54,352 bases of DNA from Acidimicrobiaceae bacterium (GCA_009843735.1 VYCW01000083.1:1-54352); one strand, 5' to 3'; shown: positions 31,611-39,940, numbered from the stretch's first letter. A program made the numbers and translations. Notes: generated by a model not told the origin, from the letters alone.

Positions 31611-32693
31611 TCATGGCCGGATCACCGCCTTGGTGGGGTACGTGCCGTCGATCTCGTTGCCGATGGCCCGGATGCACAACTCGGTCTCGTCGAGGCCGAA
31701 GGTGTGGCTGATCATCTCCTCGGGCTTGAACCCGGTCGACTCGATTAGCTCCATGGTGGCCGTCAGCGCCGGGCTGCCGGCGGTGAACGCTCCCTGCACC
31801 TTGATCTCCTTCCAGACGAGGGCGTCGATTCCCACCGGAACCTGCTGGCCCCCGCTGAGCCCGGCGAGAACCAGCGTGCCCCGCTTGCGCAGCGCGGCGA
31901 TGGACGGCTCCAGAGCGGCCGGGCTGCCGCTCACGTCCACCACCACATCGGCCATGGCCCCGCCCGTCTCGGCGGCCACAACCTCCACGACGTCGGTGAT
32001 GTCGGCCTCGACGGTGCGGTCGGCCCCCCATCGCTCGGCCAGGGCCAGCCGGTCGGTGTCGGCCGCGGTGCCGGCCACGATGATGCGGGCCGCGCCCGCG
32101 GCCCGGGCCGCCCAGGTGCAGGCCAGGCCCTGCTGGCCCGGCCCCTGGATGAGCACGGTGTCGCCGAAGGTCACCCCGCCGTGCAGGATGGCCCACTGGT
32201 AGCCGTTGGCCATCACCGACCCGCACAGCACGGCAGCCTCGTCGCTCATGCCGTCGCCCACCTTGAACAGCTCGGCGTCGGGATTGACGTAGAGGTAGTC
32301 GGCCAGACCGCCGAACAGGTGCGGCGGGTCGGCGGCAGTGGTGGCGCTGCCGTAGAGGGTGCGCTGCGGGCAGAAGCGGGGAGCGCCGTCGCGGCAGTCC
32401 CGGCAGTGGCCGCAGCCCCGCGAGCCCTTGAGGATCACCCGGTCGCCCTCGGCCACCCCGTGGATGGCGGCCGCCGCCCGTCCCAGCCGCTCGACCCGGC
32501 CGAAGATCTCGTGGCCCAGGATCACCGGGTAGGGCATGTCAATGCGGCCGTGGAAGTACTTCACGTCGGTGCCGCACACGCCGCCCAGCCCGATTCGGAG
32601 CAGCGCCCCGTCGTCGGCCACCTCCGGCACCGGGTACTCCCGGAGCTCCAGGCGCTCAGGCCCCAGCAGCGTCGCCGCTCTCGCAGTGCTCAC
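31611..32693 (-). CDS. Zinc-dependent medium-chain alcohol/polyol dehydrogenase
   Basis: This 360-residue MDR-family dehydrogenase oxidises an alcohol or polyol with NAD(P)+. It has the catalytic-zinc ligands Cys40 (GVCGTDVK) and His61/Glu62 (GHEIFGR). A structural-zinc lobe follows with Cys94, Cys97, Cys100 and Cys108 (CGHCRDC then FC). The Rossmann motif GPGQQG is near residue 185. It starts at GTG 32693 with GGGGGAG close upstream. Overall it resembles threonine- or sorbitol-dehydrogenase-like enzymes. It is 97 bases upstream of the receptor gene on the same strand. Participation in the second locus's pathway is plausible but not shown. Confidence 0.9.
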   Translation of the reverse strand: MSTARAATLLGPERLELREYPVPEVADDGALLRIGLGGVCGTDVKYFHGRIDMPYPVILGHEIFGRVERLGRAAAAIHGVAEGDRVILKGSRGCGHCRDCRDGAPRFCPQRTLYGSATTAADPPHLFGGLADYLYVNPDAELFKVGDGMSDEAAVLCGSVMANGYQWAILHGGVTFGDTVLIQGPGQQGLACTWAARAAGAARIIVAGTAADTDRLALAERWGADRTVEADITDVVEVVAAETGGAMADVVVDVSGSPAALEPSIAALRKRGTLVLAGLSGGQQVPVGIDALVWKEIKVQGAFTAGSPALTATMELIESTGFKPEEMISHTFGLDETELCIRAIGNEIDGTYPTKAVIRP

Positions 32694-32764
32694 AGCTCCC
32701 CCTAATCCACGCGCAACCTACCGACCTCGGCCAACGGACACGAAGTCCGGTCCTCGAGCGCGGC

Positions 32765-33784
32765 TCAGCTCAGCAGAGGCAGCAATTCGGCCGCGACTCG
32801 TTCCATCTGGGGTTGCTGGTCGACGGAGGCCAGCACGCACTGGAACGAGGTAGCGCCCGCCTCGACGTAGGCGGCCAGGCGCTCGGCGCAGGCCTCAGCC
32901 GGCCCGCACACCAGCCAGCGGTCGATGCTGGCGTCGTCCATGGGGCGGCGGTGGTAGTCCTCCATGAAGGCCGCGCCCTCAGCCCTGGCCCGGGCCGGGT
33001 CGTCGCCCACCAGCAGGAACAGGTTGACCCGCACATCGAACGGCTCGGGCAGCGCCCGGCAGGCAGCCTCGGCCGCGGCCGCGATCGCCTCCCGACCGGC
33101 TGCCAACTCGTCAGGAGTGGCCATGCCGGTGATCCAGCCGTCGCCCAGCCGGGCGACGCGGTCCCAGCGGCCCACGAACGTGGACGCCCGGGCCTCGTCG
33201 AACACGTCGTTGGGGCCGAACCCTCGCTGCGACGCCACGAACACGCCGGCCGCGATCAGTACCGGCGGTGCGGGTTGCTGGACAGGCCGGAGGCCGATCG
33301 AGGCGTCATGGAGTTGGTAGACGCGGCCGTCGTAGTCCACCCCGTCGCCGGCCCACAGGGCCTTGATCACCTCGATGGACTCGGTGAAGGCCCGGGCCCG
33401 GCGGCGGCGGTTCAAGCCGACCAACCCCAACTCGGCCTCCACCAACTCGGGCGGGCCGGTTCCAAGGCCCACGCCCAGCGCGGTGCGCCCGCCGCTGACG
33501 GCGTCGAGGGTGGCCCATTCCTGGGCCACCGTCACCGGATGGCGCAGATGGGGCTGCAGGATGCCGGTGGCCAGCCCGATGGTGCTGGTGGACTCGGCCA
33601 CCGCGGCCAGGGTGACGATGGGCGACCAGCGGGGCTTGGCCAGCACGCTGTCGCCCACCGACACGAACGAGAAGCCGCACTCTTCGGCCCGGCGGGCCAG
33701 CGCTAACAGGTCGTCGAGCCCGAAACGGTCGCCGCCGAACACCGCGGCCCGGTTGTTGACATAGATCCCGACCGCCGGAATCAC
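32765..33784 (-). CDS. LLM-class (luciferase-like) oxidoreductase
   Basis: This 339-residue luciferase-fold flavin or F420 oxidoreductase has VGIYVNNRAAVFGGDRFGL, FSFVSVGDSVLAKPRWSP, and the LATGILQPHLRHPVTVAQEWATLD and GRTALGVGLGTG blocks typical of the family. C-terminal FLLVGDDPARA and an EAGATSFQC segment close the barrel. A GTG starts it at 33784. It oxidises or reduces an unassigned substrate. The catabolic genes upstream (36894-38306, 35678-36469, 33876-35681) are separated from it by a stem-loop at 33807-33864, so it may have its own transcript. It lies 71 bases upstream of the alcohol dehydrogenase. Confidence 0.87.
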   Translation of the reverse strand: MIPAVGIYVNNRAAVFGGDRFGLDDLLALARRAEECGFSFVSVGDSVLAKPRWSPIVTLAAVAESTSTIGLATGILQPHLRHPVTVAQEWATLDAVSGGRTALGVGLGTGPPELVEAELGLVGLNRRRRARAFTESIEVIKALWAGDGVDYDGRVYQLHDASIGLRPVQQPAPPVLIAAGVFVASQRGFGPNDVFDEARASTFVGRWDRVARLGDGWITGMATPDELAAGREAIAAAAEAACRALPEPFDVRVNLFLLVGDDPARARAEGAAFMEDYHRRPMDDASIDRWLVCGPAEACAERLAAYVEAGATSFQCVLASVDQQPQMERVAAELLPLLS

Positions 33785-33806
33785 GGCCTCACCACGGGCC
33801 CCGTCA

Positions 33807-33864
33807 CCAGAATCTCGGTAGAGAAACGTGTCGTGTGCCTATAGGAACCAACCCGAGATTCTGG
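33807..33864. repeat. Stem-loop repeat A (perfect 12-bp arms)
   Basis: Arms CCAGAATCTCGG (33807-33818) and CCGAGATTCTGG (33853-33864) are exact reverse complements around a 34-base loop, for a 58-base element. On the minus strand the element contains TCTCGGGTTGGTT and ends CCGAGATTCTG, both shared with the stem-loop at 45451-45508. It lies between two minus-strand genes and could be a terminator or a mobile-type small repeat. There is no U-tract. Confidence 0.75.
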
Positions 33865-33875
33865 GCGCACGGCCG

Positions 33876-35681
33876 CTAGTCCAGTCCGAACGACGCGGCG
33901 TCGACCCGGTCGAGCAGGTCCAGCTCCCACTCGATGTAGTCGCGCATGGCCTGTAGAGCGTCGACCGTGCGCTCGTAGGGCTTGGCCGGCCGAGCCGGCT
34001 CGGTGGTCGCGTCGGAGCCGGCTTCGAGCCAGCGGCCCCGGTTGGCGTCGGGCAGGGCATAGGCCTCCCGGCCCATGAGCCTCAGCCAGTAGGCCGTTAG
34101 CAGTGACTGCACACCGTCGGAGTCGGCTACCACGATGCGAGCCGAAGGCACCGCGGTGCGGGCGGTGAGTTCCTGTATGAGCTGGCCGCCGGGGGCGGAG
34201 GCGAAGCCGGGGCGGTGACCGGCTGCGTATTCGGCGGGGGTGCTCACATCGAACACGTAGGTGGTGCGGGAGTGGTCGGAGCGCCAGCCGGCCAGATCGG
34301 CCTCGCCGATGACAGGAACGCCGTGGGTGTCGGCCAAGCGCCGGGTCCGGGCGGCAGCATCCCGCAGAGCGCTGGGGGAAGGGGGCGCGGCCGCGTCGTC
34401 GGCTCCCTCGTCGAGTTCTTCGCCGGCCAGCTTCCATCCCATGGTGCCGTTCTCGAGGGCCAGCACCGGGGCGTCGACGCCTGCGTCGATCAGGGTCTGG
34501 GCGCCGATGATCGAGCGGGTCCGTCCGGCGCAGCTGACCGCGATCGGAGTGCCCGGCTCGAGGTCCATGCCCAGCACCCGGGCCAGTAGCTCCGTTCCGG
34601 GGGCGTTGACCGCGCCCGGAACGTGCAGGGCTTCGAATTCGGGCTCGGGCCGGCAGTCCACCAGGGCCACCGCCTGCCCCTGCTCGCGCCGGCTTCGCAA
34701 CTCGTCGGCGGAGATCAGCGGCGTGTCCCGCAGGTGGGCGACATGCTCCCCGAAGGCCTTGGACATGGTGTGGATGCCGTCGTGGACGTCGTAGCCGGCC
34801 TCGGCCCATGCCTCGACACCGCCGGTCAGCACGGCCGCGTTGGTGAACCCCTGGCGGCGGACCACATGAGCAGCCCGATGCGCGGCCGAGTCGTCCTCGC
34901 CGATCACCACGATCCGCACGGCCCGCCGCGGCAGCAGACCGGCCAGCCGCCATTCCAGTTCGGAGGCCGGCACCGGGCACGACTCGGGCACATGTCCGAT
35001 CGAGTGGATGGCGACGTCTCGGGTGTCGAGGACGGCCAACTCCTCACCGTCATCCCGCATCGCGGCCAGCTCCCGAGCAGTCACCTCGGCGGTGCGCAGA
35101 TCGGGCCGGCCCATGAAGGGACGCTCGACCCCGCCCTCGACGCCGTCGAAGTAGACGCGTCCGGCCAGGCGGTCGAGCGGGTAGCCGTAGAGGTGCAGAT
35201 GCATGGCCGGACCCTCATCCAGGACCCGGATCGTGTGGAAGCCGTCGCCCATCATGCCGTTGGCGTCGCCCCGCCTCAGCGTGCGCTCGCCCCTGGGCTC
35301 CAGCCGTCCCTGCTCCGGATCGCGGCCGTCGTCAGTGCGCTCGAAGTACTGGTTGTGCTCCGCGCCGCGCACCCCCGCGATCACCGACCAGGTGCGGTGG
35401 TCGTGCGGTGGCTGCTGCTTGCCGGGCATCCCGGCCGAGGCGTAGAGCCCGAGCCTCCCGTCGATGTCGACGCTGAGCTCGTAGATGGTCATCAGCGCCC
35501 CGGCATCCACCGCGAACGCGTCGGCGTCGAACAGTTCCTCCTGAACGGCCAAGCCGGTCAGCACCGGGCCGACCGCCTCCAGGAGCTCCTCCGAAGGACC
35601 CAGCGTTTCCCGTAGCCGCCGGATTTCGTCCAGCGCGGACTGCACGGCCTCATGCCGGCGGGTCATCAGCGACCTGCTCAC
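33876..35681 (-). CDS. Cupin (cysteine-dioxygenase-like) plus three-rhodanese-domain protein
   Basis: This 601-residue protein has an N-terminal cupin of the cysteine-dioxygenase type (about 60-175). It shows His93/His95 in PPHDHRTW, His149 in GDGFHTIRV and HLHLYGYP, which resemble an iron site. Three rhodanese-like domains follow (about 195-305, 325-425 and 455-555). Only the middle one keeps a catalytic cysteine, Cys384 in SCAGRTRS. The first (VIGEDDSAAH) and third (VADSDGVQS) lack it. It could oxidise a thiol and move sulfur between carriers, as in thiol catabolism. It starts at GTG 35681, overlapping the SDR stop as GTGA. The neighbouring SDR, VOC and FAD oxidase genes are probably in the same operon. 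Confidence 0.87.
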   Translation of the reverse strand: MSRSLMTRRHEAVQSALDEIRRLRETLGPSEELLEAVGPVLTGLAVQEELFDADAFAVDAGALMTIYELSVDIDGRLGLYASAGMPGKQQPPHDHRTWSVIAGVRGAEHNQYFERTDDGRDPEQGRLEPRGERTLRRGDANGMMGDGFHTIRVLDEGPAMHLHLYGYPLDRLAGRVYFDGVEGGVERPFMGRPDLRTAEVTARELAAMRDDGEELAVLDTRDVAIHSIGHVPESCPVPASELEWRLAGLLPRRAVRIVVIGEDDSAAHRAAHVVRRQGFTNAAVLTGGVEAWAEAGYDVHDGIHTMSKAFGEHVAHLRDTPLISADELRSRREQGQAVALVDCRPEPEFEALHVPGAVNAPGTELLARVLGMDLEPGTPIAVSCAGRTRSIIGAQTLIDAGVDAPVLALENGTMGWKLAGEELDEGADDAAAPPSPSALRDAAARTRRLADTHGVPVIGEADLAGWRSDHSRTTYVFDVSTPAEYAAGHRPGFASAPGGQLIQELTARTAVPSARIVVADSDGVQSLLTAYWLRLMGREAYALPDANRGRWLEAGSDATTEPARPAKPYERTVDALQAMRDYIEWELDLLDRVDAASFGLD

Positions 35682-36469
35682 AGCAGACCCCGGCCGATGC
35701 CGCCGTCCACCGAGATGGATTGACCCGTGATGTAGCTGGCCCGTGCGGAGGCCACGAACACCACCGCCTGCGCGATCTCATCGGGCTCGGCGAAGCGCCC
35801 CAACGGGATCTCGGCTGCGAACTCATCAATCACTCCGCCGGGCGTAGTGCCCTGCTCGGCCGCCAGCTTCTCGGCCCGGTCCAGCCACAGCCGGGTGAGG
35901 GTGCGGCCGGGGCTGATGGCGTTGACCCGGATGCCCTTGGGGGCCAACTCGTGCGACAGCGTCTTCACCAGGGCCAGAAGGCCCGCCTTGTGTACGTTCG
36001 ACACCACCTGGTTCACGTACGGCATCTTCGCTCCGGCCGCGCCGAGCAGAACGATCGACGGCGATCGGCCCTGCCCCAGGCTCGGCAGGAGAGCCCGCAC
36101 CGTCCGGACCGGCCCGATGACGTTCATGTTGTAGTTGTCGTGCCAAGCGTCGTCGCCGAACGTGTCGAACCGGCCCCGGATGCTGCCGCCGACAGTGACG
36201 ATCAGGATGTCGAGACTCCTGCCGTCGCCGTAATGCGCGGTTAGACGGGCTTCGGCGTCGTCGGCGGTGACATCCACCGGGAACCATGCCACCTCGGCCG
36301 GCTGAGCCGTCTGACCGATACTGGCCGCGGCCTCCTGGAGTCGGGCCGCGTCCCGGGACGCGATCGTGACCGAGGCACCCTCAGCCGCCAGCAGCCGGGC
36401 GGTGGCCAGGCCGATGCCGGCCGAGCCCCCCACTACCAGGGCCTCCCGGCCCGCCAAGCCCAGATCCAC
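35678..36469 (-). CDS. Short-chain dehydrogenase/reductase lacking the catalytic tyrosine
   Basis: This 263-residue Rossmann protein has a clear NAD(P) motif GGSAGIG (14-20), NNAG-like VTVGGS at 91-96, NMNVIG near 114-119, and C-terminal PGRTLTRLW and GQSISVDGG. At the catalytic YxxxK it reads Ser157-Asn-Val-His-Lys161, so lysine is kept but tyrosine is serine. The upstream serine position is also not conserved (LLGAAGAKMP). It may be non-catalytic, or may use another proton donor. A GTG at 36469 starts it, 11 bases after the VOC stop. Typical family length is 250-280, so truncation does not explain the loss. It may act as a binding partner of the FAD oxidase. Confidence 0.82.
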   Translation of the reverse strand: MDLGLAGREALVVGGSAGIGLATARLLAAEGASVTIASRDAARLQEAAASIGQTAQPAEVAWFPVDVTADDAEARLTAHYGDGRSLDILIVTVGGSIRGRFDTFGDDAWHDNYNMNVIGPVRTVRALLPSLGQGRSPSIVLLGAAGAKMPYVNQVVSNVHKAGLLALVKTLSHELAPKGIRVNAISPGRTLTRLWLDRAEKLAAEQGTTPGGVIDEFAAEIPLGRFAEPDEIAQAVVFVASARASYITGQSISVDGGIGRGLL

Positions 36470-36480
36470 GACTGCTACTC

Positions 36481-36897
36481 CTACTCGACCGGGTCCCAGG
36501 TGACCGCGTCCGGGCTGTCGTCGGCGTAGGAGATGACCTGCACCCGGAAACCGCCGCCGCTGTCGAGCAGCGCGGAGCGGGCCCGGGCCGCGGTCAGGTC
36601 GTGAGGCTCGGATCGGCTCTCGTAGCCGGCGTCCTGCAGGCGGCGGTGCGCGCCGTCGGCGTCGCTGGTGCGCAGGGCCAGGTGGGCGAACGCAGGAGCG
36701 CCATCGCCCCCGCCGCCGGCATCCGCCTCGGCCTCGATCAGCTCCAGCTTGTTGCCGGTGCCGTCGCCCATCATCACGATCCGCTGCCCGGTGCTGTAGC
36801 GGGTTCCGTGGCGCAGCACCCTCAGCCCCGCGGCCTCCAGCAGCCGGACGCGCTCGTCGATGCCGTCCACTTCCAGGGCCACGTGATCGATGATCAT
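36481..36897 (-). CDS. VOC-superfamily (glyoxalase/dioxygenase-like) small protein
   Basis: This 138-residue vicinal-oxygen-chelate-fold protein has MIIDHVALEVDGIDER at the start, the first beta-alpha-beta-beta-beta repeat, a Gly/Asp loop and the second repeat starting FAHLALRTSDADGAHRRL. Metal-ligand candidates are His5, Glu54 or so (KLELIE), His in FAHLAL, and a late acidic residue. Family members catalyse isomerisation, ring cleavage or drug binding. The start overlaps the FAD-oxidase stop as ATGA (36894-36897), and the SDR follows 11 bases later. Function in the same pathway is inferred. Confidence 0.82.
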   Translation of the reverse strand: MIIDHVALEVDGIDERVRLLEAAGLRVLRHGTRYSTGQRIVMMGDGTGNKLELIEAEADAGGGGDGAPAFAHLALRTSDADGAHRRLQDAGYESRSEPHDLTAARARSALLDSGGGFRVQVISYADDSPDAVTWDPVE

Positions 36898-38306
36898 CGG
36901 ACTCCCTCTGCCATCCTTGCTGCCGGGTCGCCGCTCAGCTTGCCCGGGTTTAGCAGCCCTTTGGGGTCCACCTCTCGCTTGAACCGGTGCAGCAGGCCCG
37001 GATCGGCGAACAGGCCCTGCTCGTCGAGGAAGAAGGTGTGTGGATTCTGGTAGGCCACGCCGATGTCGTCGCAGAAGGCGAGCAGTTCGTCGAGGTCGTC
37101 GCGGCCGTTCACCATCCCCACCAGCGGCGCGAAGATCACACCGTCGCCCGACTGCCCCCAGCGCTCGCGCAGCCAGCGGGACCGGATGTACTTCAGCTCC
37201 ACCAGGCACAGGTCGCCGAACCGGGCCTTGATGGCGAGGAGCTGGTCGACGGGCCGGGCCTCCGGCAGGTAGCAGTGCAGGAAGGCGGCCGAGGCGAACA
37301 GCTTCTTCACCCACAGCATGCGGTGGCCGTAGACCATGTAGGCGAGCGTGGGCCGGCGGGACGCGCCCAGACCGTTCCACGGGATTACTCGACCCCCGCG
37401 GGCCGCGGCCAGGGCGCTGACCGCGTCGACCTCCTCCGCCGCGACGATGGTCATCGCCAGCGCCTCGCTGGCGGCTGCGTCGCCCGCCAGGGCGGTGAAG
37501 GCCGGGGTGAGCAACGGCTCCTGGGCGGCGGCCACCCGGATGCCCTCGGTCTGCTCGGAGAGGTCGACCACGAAGCGGGCCGCGCCGTCGAAACGGGGGA
37601 AGGCAACCACCATTTCCACCCAGGATCGGGCCGGCACCAGCCGGAACGTCACGTCGGTGATGATCCCGGTCGTCCCGGAGGCGTGAAGCACCGGCTCGAC
37701 GGAGTCCTCGTCCAGGGTCAGCAGCCGGGGATGGGCCTCGCACGTCATGACGGTGGCCCCGACGATGTTGCCGTCCCAGATCGTTCCCCACGACGAGCTG
37801 CCCAGCCCGACATGGCCGCCGGCCACCCACCCGGCCGCATGGGAGGCGGCGTAGGTGGTGGTCGCCACCGGCAGCTCGGCGCCGTGGGCCCGTACCTCCT
37901 GGTCGACCCGGCCGAGCAGGGCGCCGGCGCCCACGGTGATGCGGCCGTCGGCCGCGGCCGCGGCCGGGTCGCCCATCCCGCACAGGCGGCTCAACTCGAT
38001 CACGATCCCACCCCGCATGGGGATGGACTGGCCGAAGTTGGACGTGCCCGCGCCCAGCATGGTGATCGGCGTGTCGTGGCGGTAGGCGGCGGCCACGCAG
38101 GCCGTGAGCTGGTCGAGGTCGGCCGGCCCGATGACGGCCTCAACCCCGAGCGAGCCGCCCGCGGACGCCCCGGCCATGGCGTCGATGTGGCCCGACAGCA
38201 CCGGCGACAGCCACGAGTTGTCCCGCAGCCGGGCCCCGATCGCAGCCGGGTCGGTCTCCACCCCACCGTCCCCGACGATTCCGGCAAGCTCCACTGACAG
38301 CGTCAT
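36894..38306 (-). CDS. FAD-linked oxidase/dehydrogenase (GlcD/lactate-dehydrogenase type)
   Basis: This 470-residue protein is of the FAD-binding PCMH plus FAD_linked_oxidase_C type, as in glycolate oxidase GlcD, D-lactate dehydrogenase and vanillyl-alcohol oxidase. It oxidises a hydroxy acid or alcohol with flavin. Signs are EAVIGPADLDQLTACVAAAYRHD at the N-terminus, ITMLGAGTSNFGQS (pyrophosphate loop), GHVGLGSSSWGTIWDGNIV, and the end QEGLFADPGLLHRFKREVDPKGLLNPGKL, which is close to the GlcD family signature. It is the first gene of the minus-strand FAD oxidase, VOC, SDR and cupin-rhodanese set. It starts at ATG 38306, next to the repeat-rich gap 38307-38537. Confidence 0.88.
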   Translation of the reverse strand: MTLSVELAGIVGDGGVETDPAAIGARLRDNSWLSPVLSGHIDAMAGASAGGSLGVEAVIGPADLDQLTACVAAAYRHDTPITMLGAGTSNFGQSIPMRGGIVIELSRLCGMGDPAAAAADGRITVGAGALLGRVDQEVRAHGAELPVATTTYAASHAAGWVAGGHVGLGSSSWGTIWDGNIVGATVMTCEAHPRLLTLDEDSVEPVLHASGTTGIITDVTFRLVPARSWVEMVVAFPRFDGAARFVVDLSEQTEGIRVAAAQEPLLTPAFTALAGDAAASEALAMTIVAAEEVDAVSALAAARGGRVIPWNGLGASRRPTLAYMVYGHRMLWVKKLFASAAFLHCYLPEARPVDQLLAIKARFGDLCLVELKYIRSRWLRERWGQSGDGVIFAPLVGMVNGRDDLDELLAFCDDIGVAYQNPHTFFLDEQGLFADPGLLHRFKREVDPKGLLNPGKLSGDPAARMAEGVR

Positions 38307-38360
38307 CGCCTGGAGCGTCCGTGAATCGGTGCCAGCGCCTCGCGCCGCGGCGTGGTCATT

Positions 38361-38494
38361 CCCGCTCTTGTTCGCTTGCGCTCACGGGCCGCTCGGGCCG
38401 TGCCTTCCGCTCTTGTTCGCTTGCGCTCACGGGCCGCTCGGGCCCGGGGCCTCGCCCGTATGCACCGGAATCGCTCACCTCGCTCGGCCTCTTG
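38361..38494 (-). repeat. Dispersed repeat, copy 2, with an extra tandem core
   Basis: The gap between the FAD oxidase and polyprenyl synthase genes is filled by this repeat. A 37-base core (38362-38398 and 38407-38443, period 45) is exactly duplicated in tandem. Read on the minus strand it is GCCCGAGCGGCCCGTGAGCG followed by CAAGCGAACAAGAGCGG. The full element (38406-38494) matches copy 1 at 17952-18044 in opposite orientation. No coding potential is apparent. Confidence 0.85.
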
Positions 38495-38537
38495 CCCCCG
38501 GATGGGTTCTACCCCACCGCCGGCTGCGAGAGAGAAT

Positions 38538-39605
38538 TCAAGCCTGGCGGAGGGCTATGAAGCGGGCGGTGGCGGCCAGAGCGTCCTGGGCGGCGGGCAC
38601 ATCCGGCAACGCGTCCAGTGCCGCCAGGGCCTCGTCCAGCAGGGCGGCGATCTCTGATTCCAGGCCGGCCAGCGCGCCGGTGTCGACAATCACCTGCTGG
38701 ACCTCCGCCACGGTCTGGTCGTCCAGCTCCGCGCCGACCGCGTCCAGCACCTTGAGCTGCACCGGCGTGGCCGCGTCTCGGGCTAGAGCCATCAGCACCG
38801 TGGGCTTGCCCTCCCGCAGGTCGTCGCCGACCGGCTTGCCGGTGGCGGCCGGATCCCCGAACGCGCCGAGCACGTCGTCGCGAAGCTGGAAGGCCAAGCC
38901 GACGGGACGTCCGTGGCCGGCCAGCGGCTCGGCCAGGTCGGCCCGCCCGGCCAGTGCGGCGCCCAACTGCAGCGGCCGCACCACCGTGTAGCGGGCCGTC
39001 TTGTGCTCGATGATCCTGCGGGCCTCGTCCGCGGTGGCTCTCCCCCGGGCACCTCCGACCACGTCCAGGTACTGGCCCATGTTGAGCTCGGTGCGCAGCC
39101 CGTCCCACACGTCGCGAGCCTCCTGTGACACCCGGCCCAGGGTGCGGTCGGCCAGGACCATGGCCATGTCTCCCACCAGCACCGCGGCCGCCTCGCCGAA
39201 GCGTCTATCCTCGCCGCGCCAGGCGCGGTCACGGTGGCGCTGCACGAACTTGCTCCACACCGTCGGCGCGCCCCGCCGGGTGACGGAGCCGTCCATCACG
39301 TCGTCGTGGGCCAGCGCGAAGGCGTGGAGGATCTCTAAGGCGCAGCCGCCGTCGAGGGCGCCGTCGCCGCTCGGATCCCCTCCGGCTGCCAGCCAGCCCC
39401 AGTGGCAGTAGGCGGGCCGGATGCGCTTCCCCCCGCCCAGGACCATGTCGGCGAGGTCGCCGAGCGGCTCATCGAGGCTCGGGTCCAGTGCGGCCCACTC
39501 CTGGCGCTCAGCGGCCAGGATCTCGCCGAGGCGGATCTGGACCCTGGCCGCGATGGCTGCCAGCTCGGCGGGAGGCTCGACGCGCTGGTCGTCGTGGGCA
39601 GTCAT
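38538..39605 (-). CDS. Polyprenyl diphosphate synthase
   Basis: This 355-residue all-alpha prenyltransferase extends isoprenoid diphosphates with isopentenyl diphosphate. The first aspartate-rich motif is HDDVMD (Asp101, Asp102, Asp105), preceded by GGGKRIRP. The second is DDVLGAFGD (Asp243 to Asp251). KTARYTVV precedes the latter, as in the family. Chain length cannot be predicted reliably; the bulky residues before the first motif (HAFALAH) do not decide it. The ATG at 39605 overlaps the xseB stop as ATGA (39602-39605). This cotranscription with exonuclease VII subunits is common in bacteria (xseB-ispA). The frame stays open upstream without similarity, so that extension is dropped. Confidence 0.92.
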   Translation of the reverse strand: MTAHDDQRVEPPAELAAIAARVQIRLGEILAAERQEWAALDPSLDEPLGDLADMVLGGGKRIRPAYCHWGWLAAGGDPSGDGALDGGCALEILHAFALAHDDVMDGSVTRRGAPTVWSKFVQRHRDRAWRGEDRRFGEAAAVLVGDMAMVLADRTLGRVSQEARDVWDGLRTELNMGQYLDVVGGARGRATADEARRIIEHKTARYTVVRPLQLGAALAGRADLAEPLAGHGRPVGLAFQLRDDVLGAFGDPAATGKPVGDDLREGKPTVLMALARDAATPVQLKVLDAVGAELDDQTVAEVQQVIVDTGALAGLESEIAALLDEALAALDALPDVPAAQDALAATARFIALRQA

Positions 39606-39865
39606 TTGGACTCGTGCGACTCGAGCGCGGCCACGACCCGCTCCACCTGGACGCTGGCGTTGGCGATTCGGCACCGGCAGACCTCGATGAGCGTCGCCGC
39701 CCGCTCGACCCGGTCGGCCAGCACGTCGACGTCAGGGTCCTCGCCCTCCAGCTCCTCCAGGATCTGCTCGAGTTCGGCCATGGCCGCGGCGTAGCCGGGC
39801 TCCCCGTCGCCGCTGCCGCTGCTGTCGGACTGTTCGGTGCTCATCGAGCTAGTTTCGCCCTTCAT
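39602..39865 (-). CDS. xseB: Exodeoxyribonuclease VII small subunit
   Basis: This 87-residue small subunit of exonuclease VII binds the large subunit in several copies and helps degrade single-stranded DNA. The core GYAAAMAELEQILEELEGEDPDVDVLADRVERAATLIEVCR is the characteristic two-helix coiled pair (residues about 24-75). The N-terminus before it is acidic and Ser/Gly-rich. Start is ATG 39865 or ATG 39844; the latter would remove seven residues. It lies downstream of xseA (82 bases apart, with a stem-loop between) and overlaps the polyprenyl synthase start. Confidence 0.9.
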   Translation of the reverse strand: MKGETSSMSTEQSDSSGSGDGEPGYAAAMAELEQILEELEGEDPDVDVLADRVERAATLIEVCRCRIANASVQVERVVAALESHESK

Positions 39866-39889
39866 GAGTTCGTTTACGAGGCGCTCGGC

Positions 39890-39940
39890 CGAACTTCTGC
39901 CAAAGGACCACCGTGTAGGTGGGAAACTGACAGGAGTTCG
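39890..39940. repeat. Double stem-loop C between xseA and xseB
   Basis: The outer arms CGAACTTCTGCCA (39890-39902) and TGACAGGAGTTCG (39928-39940) pair at 11 of 13 positions. Inside lies a second hairpin, CCACC (39908-39912) with GGTGG (39918-39922) around a 5-base loop. On the minus strand, GAACTCCTGTCA, then CCACC and GGTGG, recurs in related form at 46742-46776. It could attenuate or process the transcript. Confidence 0.7.

Noticed and set aside
38361-38494. CRISPR array
   Set aside because: Only two tandem cores with an 8-base gap, no regular spacers, no cas genes.
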